NCBI GenBank assembly: GCA_947644695.1
Contig: CANSAJ010000006.1
Span: 1-56,546, forward strand
DNA from: an uncultured Bacillota bacterium
GTDB taxonomy: Bacteria; Bacillota_I; Bacilli_A; RF39; UBA660
DNA: 56,546 nt
Direction of reading: 5' to 3'
Shown here: piece after piece, positions 47,240-55,068 of the stretch
Position numbering within the stretch: the first letter of the stretch is position 1
Layout: every line of letters starts with the position of its first letter
The notes under the pieces: generated by a model
Database searches by the model: none
The model's input: only the letters and a program-made list of their open reading frames with translations
Told to the model about the DNA's origin: nothing
Translations under genes and position numbers: made by a program

Positions 47240-48418
47240 CTACTTAGATAAACTTACTTTACTAATTTCTTTCTTAACGCTTTTATCTTTACTGTATCCA
47301 AAGAAATCAAACTTATCATCTAAGAATACATAAACTATTTTAATAACTGCAACTATAGGTGTTGCAACAATCATCCCAATTATACCAAAGAAATATTCAA
47401 ATATCAATAGAGAGATAACTATAGTAACAGGATGTAAATCCATCTTTTTTCCAATAACTATAGGATGTAAGAAATTACCTTCAAACCCTTGAACTGCTAC
47501 TATAAATATAAGTGCTAATATACCTGTAAGTGGTGATTGACTAAATGCTACTAACACAGCTGGTATACCTCCAATATATGGTCCAACATAAGGAATAATA
47601 TTAGTAACAGCACAAAAGAAAGCAAATAAAACTGGTGCATTAAGTCCTATAATTTCAAATCCTATAACTGATACTACAAAAAGAATTAAAGATACTAAAA
47701 GTGTTCCATTAACAAATTTATAAAGAACTTTACTTATATTAGAAAGTAACTCTTCTGCATCTCCTTTTATTTTCTTAGGTAAAACACTCATAAGATGTGC
47801 ATTAGCATTATTAAAATTAAATAGTAAATAAAACCCTATAACAACAGCAATTAAAAATTGACCTACACCACTAACTAATTTCTGAACTACATTAATCATT
47901 AAAGTAGGCAAATTAGTCGCAATATCTTTAGCAAAATTCTCCATATAATTTAAAAACTCTAACTTAACAGAACTCATATCTATATTAGTAGATCTTGATA
48001 ATTTCAAAAATACATCATTAACTACTTCTCTTGCATCAACAAGTAAATCTGGTATCATTTTAGCCATTTCATTTATTTGATCTACAAGTGTTGGTATAAC
48101 TGCTAAGCAAAATAAATAAATAATTACTATAAGCATCAAATAAACAAGAACAACAGCCCAAGATCGTTTCATACCTTTATCACTAAGCTTATTAACTAGT
48201 GGATTTAAAAGCCATGCTATTACAAATCCTATAAAAAAAGGACTAACAACACTTAAAACTTTCATAATAACTGGAATAACTTTCCACTCTCTTAAAATAA
48301 AACTAACAACAGCGATTATTAAAACTACCATAACCACATAAAATAATTTCAATATTTTACCACCAGTGTTAATAACCTCATTGAGTCCTTTAACATCCAT
48401 CTTATCTTTTCTCTCCAT
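47240..48418 (-). CDS. AI-2E/PerM-family membrane permease
   Basis: 392 residues with about eight membrane helices and the family-specific segment FAFFCAVTNIIPYVGPYIGG, plus LHPIVIGKKMDLHPV. The family exports or exchanges varied substrates; only some members move AI-2 or Na+/H+. There is a long loop with amphipathic helices between residues 110 and 190. The start codon is followed by a short cytoplasmic stretch. It has no close operon partner. Confidence 0.88.
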   Translation of the reverse strand: MERKDKMDVKGLNEVINTGGKILKLFYVVMVVLIIAVVSFILREWKVIPVIMKVLSVVSPFFIGFVIAWLLNPLVNKLSDKGMKRSWAVVLVYLMLIVIIYLFCLAVIPTLVDQINEMAKMIPDLLVDAREVVNDVFLKLSRSTNIDMSSVKLEFLNYMENFAKDIATNLPTLMINVVQKLVSGVGQFLIAVVIGFYLLFNFNNANAHLMSVLPKKIKGDAEELLSNISKVLYKFVNGTLLVSLILFVVSVIGFEIIGLNAPVLFAFFCAVTNIIPYVGPYIGGIPAVLVAFSQSPLTGILALIFIVAVQGFEGNFLHPIVIGKKMDLHPVTIVISLLIFEYFFGIIGMIVATPIVAVIKIVYVFLDDKFDFFGYSKDKSVKKEISKVSLSK

Positions 48419-48508
48419 CTTATTTCACCCTTACGTTCATTTTAACAAATTATATTCATAAATAAAATAAACTTGTAAATTATTTGACATTTAAAATTTA
48501 AAACACTT

Positions 48509-48535
48509 AAAAACAACTAACTACTAGTTGTTTTT
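48509..48535 (-). terminator. Terminator after the 52-aa gene
   Basis: Eleven-bp stem AAAAACAACTA/TAGTTGTTTTT with a 5-nt loop, overlapping the stop codon and followed by T residues on the minus strand. Confidence 0.75.
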
Positions 48536-48682
48536 CATCTGAGCATTTACTTGATTTGCCATTTTATTTATTTCTTTTTTTCCTTTTTTCATTGCTTTTT
48601 TAATATCTTTACTATATTTAGATGCAAGCATACCTACACCTACACCACTAGCCATCCAAAGCATATTACTTAACTTTTTCAT
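48524..48682 (-). CDS. Small YtxH-like protein, 52 aa
   Basis: A short gene beginning MKKLSNMLWMASGVGVGMLA, then a highly basic helical tail (KYSKDIKKAMKKGKKEINKM). A GGAGA site lies 8 bp upstream. It looks like a membrane-inserting glycine-rich helix with a cytoplasmic Lys-rich part, as in YtxH-type envelope proteins. It sits between recD2 and the permease, with its own terminator. Confidence 0.65.
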   Translation of the reverse strand: MKKLSNMLWMASGVGVGMLASKYSKDIKKAMKKGKKEINKMANQVNAQMKNN

Positions 48683-48733
48683 AAATACACTCTCCTTCTC
48701 ACTATTATTGTGTACATTAATAATGTATTTATA

Positions 48734-50905
48734 CTAGAAAAAACTTTTCAAACTTGTATGCCTATTTTCACTATAACTTTGTTGGATAGCATAATTTAAA
48801 CTATCTATAGATCCTACAACAATTAAACCTTTCTTTGCCCTGGTAACAGCTGTATACAAAAGTTTATTATATAACATTCTTTTCATATTGGAAGGAATTA
48901 CCACTAAAACATTAGAATATTCACTACCTTGACTTTTATGAACACTAATAGCATAAGCATGAGTAAATTCATCAAACTTACCTTTTCTATAAACCACAAC
49001 ATTACCATTATAATTTATCTCAATTAATGGCTCCTTAGTCTCTATAATTCTTTTAATATATCCTGTATCCCCATTATATATATTGTTATCAACGTCGTTA
49101 ACTAACTGAATAACTTTATCCCCTTCTCTATAAACAACATCTCTAATAGTAATTTCCCTTTTATTTTTACTTTCTTTATTAAAAATAGATTGCATTAAAA
49201 CATTTATATTATCTATTCCATTCTCACCTTTATACATAGGAATAAGAACTTGAAAATCCTCTATATCTAAATCTTTATCTAAAGCTTTCTCGCAAATTTC
49301 TTCTATATACTTTTTAATTAAAATATCAGGACAACTAATAAACTTAAAATCATCATAATTATTTGGTAATTCTTTAAACGTATTACGATTTTTAATATCC
49401 TGAGAAAAAGGAATAATATAAGAGTCTCCTTTAGTTCTATAAATTAAATCTAAATATTTTCCAGGAATACTATCAACTTCTAACAAATCTCCTAAAATAT
49501 TACCTGGAGAAATACTCGGTAATTGATTAGCATCTCCTACCATAATTAACCTAATATTACTATTAAGTCCATCAAGTAAACTATTAAAAAGAAAAATATC
49601 AACCATACTAAACTCATCAATAACAACTAACTTGGTCTCTGCAGGATTATACCTATTGACACTAAACTCTTTAGTTTCTTTATTCCATTTAAGAAACTTA
49701 TGAATAGTACTAGCTTTTCTATTAACACTTTCAGTAATTCTCTTAGCTGCTCTACCAGTGGGAGCTAACAAAGTAATATCACTCATCTCAGTATCTTCAT
49801 ATATACTTTCATAAATATCTACTACTGCTTTAATAATAGTGGTTTTACCAGTACCAGGACCTCCTGTAATAATAAATAAATTATTCATTAAACTACCCAC
49901 TATTGCATCTCTCTGACAATCATTAAAACTAATAGAATTCTTCTTTTCATACTTTATAATCTCTTTATCAATTCTTTCTTTATTTATATTATTTTTTATA
50001 TTAATAAGATTATTAACTGCAGAAGCTATATTAGCTTCAGTTTCATAAAACTCATTTAAAGTAACTAATTCATGAACCTCTATAACTTCTCCTAATTCTA
50101 TTAAATCTTCAATACATGAAAGAAAAACCTTAGAATCAAGTGTATCACTAAAATACTTATTAATTTCTATAAATAAAGTTTCTTTATCTACTAAAGTATC
50201 TCCACTCTTATAACATAAAGCTTTTATACAATACTTTATAAGCGCATTAACTCTAACAATTTCAAACTCATCATGAAGCTTCAAAAAAACTTTATCTAGT
50301 TTTAAAAAATTAATATCACTTTCTAATACATAAACATTATTCTCAAGAATTTCTGGTGCTCGATCTTTATATTTATTTACTATCTTCAAACACTCTTCAG
50401 TAGTAAATCCTAACTTATTAAATTCTAATATCAAAGATTGATCTTTATCATATTCAAGTATTTTCTTAGTGAGCTCTCTTGCCTTTTTTTCATTCATACC
50501 TTTAACCTTAGCAAGAATTGGACTTGAAGTTTTAATAGCTTCTATTGTATCTTCACCAAACGTATCTACTATTGCTTTAGCAATTTTAGGTCCTATACCT
50601 TTAAATATACTACTAGATAAATACATGACAATCCCATCTTTAGTATCTGGCACTACTGATTCATAACTTACAACTGCAAATTGAACACCAAACCTGGGAT
50701 GATTAGTAATATATCCATTAAATTTATAAGTAAGTTCATTATTAAGAGGCATAAAATTTCCAGTAAATGTTATTGTTTTATTTACATAAGACTTTAACCC
50801 ATCTCCACTAGCTTCCTTAACCTTAAAAAGTCCAACCTTATAACCAGTTGAACTCTCAAACAAGATTTTAACTACATTTCCTTTTATATAACTATTTTCA
50901 TTCAT
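48734..50905 (-). CDS. recD2: RecD2-type ATP-dependent DNA helicase
   Basis: A 5'-3' SF1B helicase that works without RecBC. It has N-terminal OB and helix-hairpin-helix regions (GIGPKIAKAIVDTFG), Walker A in ITGGPGTGKTTIIKAV (near residue 347), Walker B in VIDEFSMVDI, and the C-terminal AISVHKSQGSEYSNVL. Its upstream region is not an ordinary promoter. It continues directly into the spacer of the second cassette array, with the same TTCTTAATAATTTG block. Confidence 0.95.
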   Translation of the reverse strand: MNENSYIKGNVVKILFESSTGYKVGLFKVKEASGDGLKSYVNKTITFTGNFMPLNNELTYKFNGYITNHPRFGVQFAVVSYESVVPDTKDGIVMYLSSSIFKGIGPKIAKAIVDTFGEDTIEAIKTSSPILAKVKGMNEKKARELTKKILEYDKDQSLILEFNKLGFTTEECLKIVNKYKDRAPEILENNVYVLESDINFLKLDKVFLKLHDEFEIVRVNALIKYCIKALCYKSGDTLVDKETLFIEINKYFSDTLDSKVFLSCIEDLIELGEVIEVHELVTLNEFYETEANIASAVNNLINIKNNINKERIDKEIIKYEKKNSISFNDCQRDAIVGSLMNNLFIITGGPGTGKTTIIKAVVDIYESIYEDTEMSDITLLAPTGRAAKRITESVNRKASTIHKFLKWNKETKEFSVNRYNPAETKLVVIDEFSMVDIFLFNSLLDGLNSNIRLIMVGDANQLPSISPGNILGDLLEVDSIPGKYLDLIYRTKGDSYIIPFSQDIKNRNTFKELPNNYDDFKFISCPDILIKKYIEEICEKALDKDLDIEDFQVLIPMYKGENGIDNINVLMQSIFNKESKNKREITIRDVVYREGDKVIQLVNDVDNNIYNGDTGYIKRIIETKEPLIEINYNGNVVVYRKGKFDEFTHAYAISVHKSQGSEYSNVLVVIPSNMKRMLYNKLLYTAVTRAKKGLIVVGSIDSLNYAIQQSYSENRHTSLKSFF

Positions 50906-51070
50906 AAAACTAATATAACATTAAATATACAAAAAGAAAACATCAAATTATTAAGAACTTTCTATTAATACTAATCCCTATCATTTAATGCTTTAGTTTC
51001 TAGTCTACTAATTAGACAATGGATAATACTTGTTTCTCTCAAGTTTATTCTACTATAGTTTCCTATGAAC

Positions 51071-51211
51071 TCACCTATATCCAAGAGAAATTACTGGACG
51101 TACTCCGTTCCCATTGTTGACGTTACCATTACTCAAGTTGCCAGGATTGTCAGAACCGTTCACACGAAACACGTTCGAGTTACCACTGGAATTACCAAAA
51201 TACGGACTCAT
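51071..51211 (-). other. Variable cassette B1 (46 codons)
   Basis: Core reads GNSNVFRVNGSDNPGNLSNG, then NVNNGN and GVRPVISLGYR. It is very rich in AAC/AAT (Asn) codons and close to a template-like state. Hairpin ATAG-GAAA-CTAT at 51055-51066. Confidence 0.8.
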
Positions 51212-51391
51212 AAAAGTTTATTTACCAATATTATCCTCATCTATTATACTATAAAAAAACACCAAATTATTAAGAACTTTCTTTAACAATACTAATCCCT
51301 ATTATTTAATGCTTTAGTTTCTAGTCTACTAATTAGACAATGGATAATACTTGTTTCTCTCAAGTTTATTCTACTATAGTTTCCTATGAAC

Positions 51392-51535
51392 TCACCTATA
51401 TCCAAGAGAAATTACTGGACGTACTCCGTTCACATTGTCAACGTTATTGTTATTCAAACGGCCAGGATAGTCAGAACCACGCACGTTAAACACGTTCGAG
51501 TTAGTATTACTAGAATTCCAGTTATACGGACTCAT
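51392..51535 (-). other. Variable cassette B2 (47 codons)
   Basis: Core TNSNVFNVRGSDYPGRLNNN, then NVDNVN and GVRPVISLGYR. Versus B1, substitutions are mainly in AAY codons (for example CGT/AAC swaps around the conserved GTG). Confidence 0.8.
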
Positions 51536-51684
51536 CATAATTTATTTACCAATATTATCCTAATATATTATACTATAAAAAAACACCAAATTATTAAGAA
51601 CTTTCTTTTATAATACTAATCCCTATCATTTAATGCTTTAGTTTCTAGTCTACTAATTAGACAATGGATAATACTTGTTTCTCT

Positions 51685-51855
51685 TTAGTTTATTCTACTA
51701 TAGTTTCCTATGAACTTACCCTTCTCAAGAGAAATTACTGGACGTACTCCGTACGCACTGTTGACGCGAGTGTTATTCAAGTAGCCAGGGTTGCTAGAAC
51801 CGTACACGTAGAACACGTTCGAGTTACCATTAGAATTACCGTTAGACGGACTCAT
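51685..51855 (-). other. Variable cassette B3 (56 codons)
   Basis: Core GNSNVFYVYGSSNPGYLNNT, then RVNSAY and GVRPVISL. A small change after the block puts the frame through the hairpin to the end KFIGNYSRIN. TAC, CGC and AGC codons replace the AAC seen in B1. Confidence 0.8.
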
Positions 51856-52034
51856 CATAATTTATTTACCAATATTATCCTAATATATTATACTATAAAA
51901 AACACCAAATTATTAAGAACTTTCTTTCACAATACTAATCCTTATCATTTAATGCTTTAGTTTCTAGACTACTAATTAGACATTGGATAATACTTGTTTC
52001 TCTTTAGTTTTTTCTACTATAGTTTCCTATGAAT

Positions 52035-52175
52035 TCACCTATATTTAAGAGAAATTTCTGGACGTACTCCACCATAACTCTGTACTCCTCCACGGTGCAT
52101 CTGACCAATTTCATCAGAACCAAGCAAAGCAATAACATTAGAATCTCCAGTATTATAACACCTATACGGACTCAT
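52035..52175 (-). other. Variable cassette B4 (46 codons)
   Basis: More diverged core (GDSNVIALLGSDEIGQMHRG), then GVRPEISLKYR. The usual Asn pattern is mostly lost, so this copy looks old or heavily mutated. Confidence 0.75.
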
Positions 52176-52321
52176 TATTTAATTCTTACTTAAAAAATAT
52201 TATCATTTATAAATATAGAATACAAATTAATAAAAATTTTCTATAAAATACTAATACTCATTAATTTATTATTTTAAAATTTTTGTTTCAAAAACTTAGA
52301 TAATATTTGTTTCTCTTTAAC

Positions 52322-52501
52322 TTATTCTACTATAGTTTCAACTATGAACTCGCCTATACTAAGAGAAATTTCTGGACGTACTCCACCACCACCACGAACA
52401 TAAAAGTAACTCAAGTGACCAAGATCACTAGAACCATTCACACGAAACATGTCCGCATCATCGTTGGTAGTACCAGTCCACAAGAAATAATACGGACTCA
52501 T
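52322..52501 (-). other. Variable cassette B5 (59 codons)
   Basis: Core DMFRVNGSSDLGHLSYFYVR, then GVRPEISL. The frame continues past the hairpin (ATAGT-TGAA-ACTAT) and ends GEFIVETIVE, like A3. Confidence 0.75.
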
Positions 52502-52671
52502 TTACAATTTACTTAATAATATCATCCAATATTAAATCATTAAAATAATAAACTAATAAAAACTTTCTATTTAGTACTAATATTCATTAATTTAATATTC
52601 TTAATTTTTGTTTCAAAACTAGGATAATATTTGTTTCTCTTTAGTTTATTCTACTATAGTTTCCTATGAAC

Positions 52672-52809
52672 TCACCTATATTCAAGAGAAAATACTGGAC
52701 GTACTCCACACGCGACAATGACATCAAGACTACCTAAGTTGCCAGGGTTGCTAGAACTGCCCATGAAAAACACATACGAGCTACCACCATACCAATGAAA
52801 CGGACTCAT
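52672..52809 (-). other. Variable cassette B6 (45 codons)
   Basis: Core SSYVFFMGSSSNPGNLGSLD, then GVRPVFSLEYR. It is the first cassette downstream of the superoxide reductase gene, 31 bp from its stop. Confidence 0.75.
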
Positions 52810-52839
52810 TAAATAATACACTAATATTACCATGCATAC

Positions 52840-53211
52840 TTATTGAACAATTTTAGACCATAAACCATGTTTATTACAATATGAATAAATTTTAGAACCC
52901 TTTACATATTCAAACTTAAATTCAGATTTCTCATTAAAATTAAATTTTTTAATATAAAGTAAATCATCATCTTTAGTCAACATTACAAATTGAATATAGT
53001 GATCTTCTTCCATAGGATGTTCTACTTCTCCAACTTTAACTAAAATTAAATCATCTTTAACTTCGTAAAATGGAACATGCTTTTCTTGCGAAGCATCAAC
53101 TGTATTTTCTAATAATTCTTCCATATCTACTCCACAACAAGTTATAGGTTTTATATTTCCTTCAATAATAGTAATAATATTTCCACATATAGGACACTTA
53201 TAAATTTTCAT
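52840..53211 (-). CDS. Superoxide reductase / desulfoferrodoxin
   Basis: Reduces superoxide to hydrogen peroxide without releasing oxygen, as in strict anaerobes. The N-terminal desulforedoxin iron site is CPICG...CC (residues 6-9 and 26-27). The catalytic Fe(His)4Cys centre is given by EKHVPFY, VEHPM and YCNKHGLW. The start MKIYKCPIC (ATG at 53211) follows AAGGTGG. The gene interrupts the cassette array, which supports an anaerobic lifestyle but shows no functional link to the cassettes. Confidence 0.92.
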   Translation of the reverse strand: MKIYKCPICGNIITIIEGNIKPITCCGVDMEELLENTVDASQEKHVPFYEVKDDLILVKVGEVEHPMEEDHYIQFVMLTKDDDLLYIKKFNFNEKSEFKFEYVKGSKIYSYCNKHGLWSKIVQ

Positions 53212-53444
53212 TTTTACCACCTTCATTATTTCTTATAGTAATATACATAATACTTTTGTATTTATAATAAGATTACTATATTAAATATTATACTAAAAAC
53301 AATATATTAAGAAAAGTATTTATTCACCATTACTTCTTTATAAAAATATCAAACTAATAAAAATGTTCCTAATTAGTACTAATACTCAACAATTTAACAT
53401 TCTTGAATTTTCGTTTTTAAATCTGGAATAATATCTGTTTCTCT

Positions 53445-53615
53445 TCAGTTTATTCTACTATAGTTTCCTATGAACTTTCCAATACCTAAGAGAAATTCTG
53501 GACGTACTCCACCAGTAGAAGTATGAACAAGAGGGTTGCCCAAATGACCAGTATCAGAACCATACACAAAAAACGCGGACGAGTAACCACCAGATTTAGT
53601 GTTAGACGGACTCAT
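53445..53615 (-). other. Variable cassette B7, end frameshifted (56 codons)
   Basis: Core AFFVYGSDTGHLGNPLVHTS, then GVRPE. One base is missing in the AATTTCT run, so ISL becomes FLL, and the frame ends KFIGNYSRIN. Confidence 0.75.
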
Positions 53616-53795
53616 CATAATTTATTTACCAATATTATCCTAATCTATTATACTATAAAAAAACACCAAATTATTAAGAACTTTCTTTCACAATACTAAT
53701 CCCTATCATTTAATGCTTTAGTTTCTAGTCTACTAGCTAGACAATGGATAATACTTGTTTCTCCCAAGTTTATTCTACTATAGTTTCCTATGAAT

Positions 53796-53951
53796 TCACC
53801 TATATCCAAGAGAAATTACTGGACGTACTCCGCCATTAGTATTGTTGACATTAGCGTTATTCAAGTTGCCAGGGTTGTCAGAACTGCGCACACGAAACAC
53901 GTTCGAGTAGTTAGTGCTACTACTATTCCAGTTGAAGTTAAACGGACTCAT
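53796..53951 (-). other. Variable cassette B8 (51 codons)
   Basis: Core STNYSNVFRVRSSDNPGNLN, then NANVNNTNG and GVRPVISLGYR. Its near-twin is B9. Asn-rich, with AAC/AAT at most hypervariable positions. Confidence 0.8.
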
Positions 53952-54130
53952 AATAATTTTTTACCAATATTATCCATATCTATTATACTACAAAAAAACA
54001 CCAAATTATTAAGAACTTTCTTTCACAATACTTATTCTTATCATTTAATGCTTTAGTTTCTAGTCTACTAATTAGACAATGGATGATACTTGTTTCTCTT
54101 TAGTTCATTCCACTATAGTTTCCTACGAAC

Positions 54131-54286
54131 TCACCTATATTCAAGAGAAATTACTGGACGTACTCCGCCAAAAGTATTGTAGACATTAGCGCCATTCAAG
54201 TAGCCAAGGTTGTCAGAACTGCGCACACGAAACACGCTCGAGTAGTGAGTGCTACTACTATTCCAGTTGAAGACAAACGGACTCAT
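54131..54286 (-). other. Variable cassette B9 (51 codons)
   Basis: Core STHYSSVFRVRSSDNLGYLN, then GANVYNTFG and GVRPVISLEYR. Differs from B8 at 11 core nucleotides, of which 10 are at coding adenines. The hairpin is kept with a G-T pair (GTAG-GAAA-CTAT). Confidence 0.8.
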
Positions 54287-54435
54287 ATATTCTATTTACC
54301 AATATTATCCTAATCTATTATACTATAAAAAAACACCAAATTATTTAAGAACTTTCTTTCACAATACTAATCCCTATCATTTAATGCTTTAGTTTCTAGT
54401 CTACTAGCTAGACAATGGATAATACTTGTTTCTCT

Positions 54436-54603
54436 TTAGTTCATTCCACTATAGTTTCCTATGAACTCACCAATTTCAAGAGAAATTACTGGACGTACTC
54501 CGAACGCAGCGTTGACGTAATTGTTATTCAAGTTGCCAGGGTTGTCAGAACCGTGCACAAAGAACACACGCGAGTTACTGCCATTCCAGTTATACGGACT
54601 CAT
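54436..54603 (-). other. Variable cassette B10 (55 codons)
   Basis: Core SNSRVFFVHGSDNPGNLNNN, then YVNAAF and GVRPVISL. The frame continues to GEFIGNYSGMN. Confidence 0.8.
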
Positions 54604-54752
54604 AATAATTTATTTACCAATATTATCCTAATATATTATACTACAAAAAAACACCAAATTATTAAGAACTTTCTTTCACAATACTTATTCCTATCATTTA
54701 ATGCTTTAGTTTCTAGTCTACTAATTAAACATTGGATAATATTTGTTTCTCT

Positions 54753-54923
54753 TTAGTTCATTCCACTATAGTTTCCTATGAATTCACCTATATCCAAGAG
54801 AAATTTTGGACGTACTCCACCAACAGTATCGTAGACAACAACTTGATCCAAGTAGCCAGGGTTGCCAGAACCGTGCACTTGGAACGTGTCCGAGAAACTA
54901 CGATTCCAATAAGACGGACTCAT
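54753..54923 (-). other. Variable cassette B11, end frameshifted (56 codons)
   Basis: Core SDTFQVHGSGNPGYLDQVVV, then GVRPKFLLDIGEF. A one-base loss in the conserved TTTCT run shifts the end, as in B7. It is the cassette closest to the full-length surface gene. Confidence 0.75.
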
Positions 54924-55006
54924 AGTAATTTATTTATCAATATTATCCATATCTATTATACTATAAAAAATTTAATTTACATTAAGCTAAAACAAATTTT
55001 TAAAAA

Positions 55007-55034
55007 ATCGGCTTCAAGTTAACTTGAAGCCGAT
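55007..55034 (-). terminator. Perfect 28-bp palindrome, terminator of the surface gene
   Basis: Self-complementary 28-mer centred on AAGTTAACTT, with GC-containing arms ATCGGCTTC/GAAGCCGAT, followed by TTTTTTAAAAATTTG on the minus strand. It fits a strong rho-independent terminator after the large gene. Confidence 0.8.
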
Positions 55035-55040
55035 AAAGCT

Positions 55041-55064
55041 GGCCGCGAAAAGGTTTTCGCGGCC
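55041..55064 (-). other. GC-rich inverted repeat just after the stop codon
   Basis: Arms GGCCGCGAAAA and TTTTCGCGGCC with a 2-nt centre, 4 bp after the stop codon of the surface gene and 6 bp before the terminator palindrome. Its GC content is far above the surrounding DNA. It could be an mRNA-end hairpin, a cruciform or a protein-binding site. Confidence 0.65.
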
Positions 55065-55068
55065 AAAT

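Larger units (their letters stand above)
50930..54923 (-). repeat. Variable-cassette array B (eleven cassettes)
   Basis: Eleven cassettes (B1-B11) on the minus strand, mostly 308-336 bp from ATG to ATG, with one 806-bp gap holding a superoxide reductase gene. Spacers of B1-B3 and B7-B11 are nearly identical over about 180 bp, while the coding cores differ strongly. Each spacer has the inverted repeat GTCTA-(C)TAAT/GC-TAGAC in array B form, a TATAAT-type -10 box about 30 bp ahead of each ATG, and the GAAA hairpin after each conserved end. The array runs downstream of the large surface gene and reaches recD2. Confidence 0.88.

Noticed and set aside
51071-51211. Cassette B1 as the DGR template repeat
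   Set aside because: It is Asn-rich but still has CGT and other non-AAY codons at variable columns, and it has the downstream hairpin expected of targets.
51065-54756. Plus-strand ORFs across the arrays (beginning MNSPISKRNYWTYS)
   Set aside because: They are reverse-complement shadows of the conserved 3' block and hairpin of each minus-strand cassette. Repeating similarity comes from the repeated DNA.
50930-54923. CRISPR array
   Set aside because: Units of about 320 bp with coding cores and long spacers; no 25-40 bp repeat/spacer pattern and no cas genes.
50930-54923. Integron cassette array with attC sites
   Set aside because: The cassettes are homologous versions of one sequence, not different genes. 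The inverted repeat in the spacer lacks attC architecture, and no tyrosine integrase is in the window.
50930-54923. Purely gene-conversion antigenic variation (vls/pilS-like)
   Set aside because: Not excluded, but it does not explain why 10 of 11 changes between B8 and B9 fall on adenines or why a GAAA hairpin is conserved after each copy. Kept as a secondary possibility.
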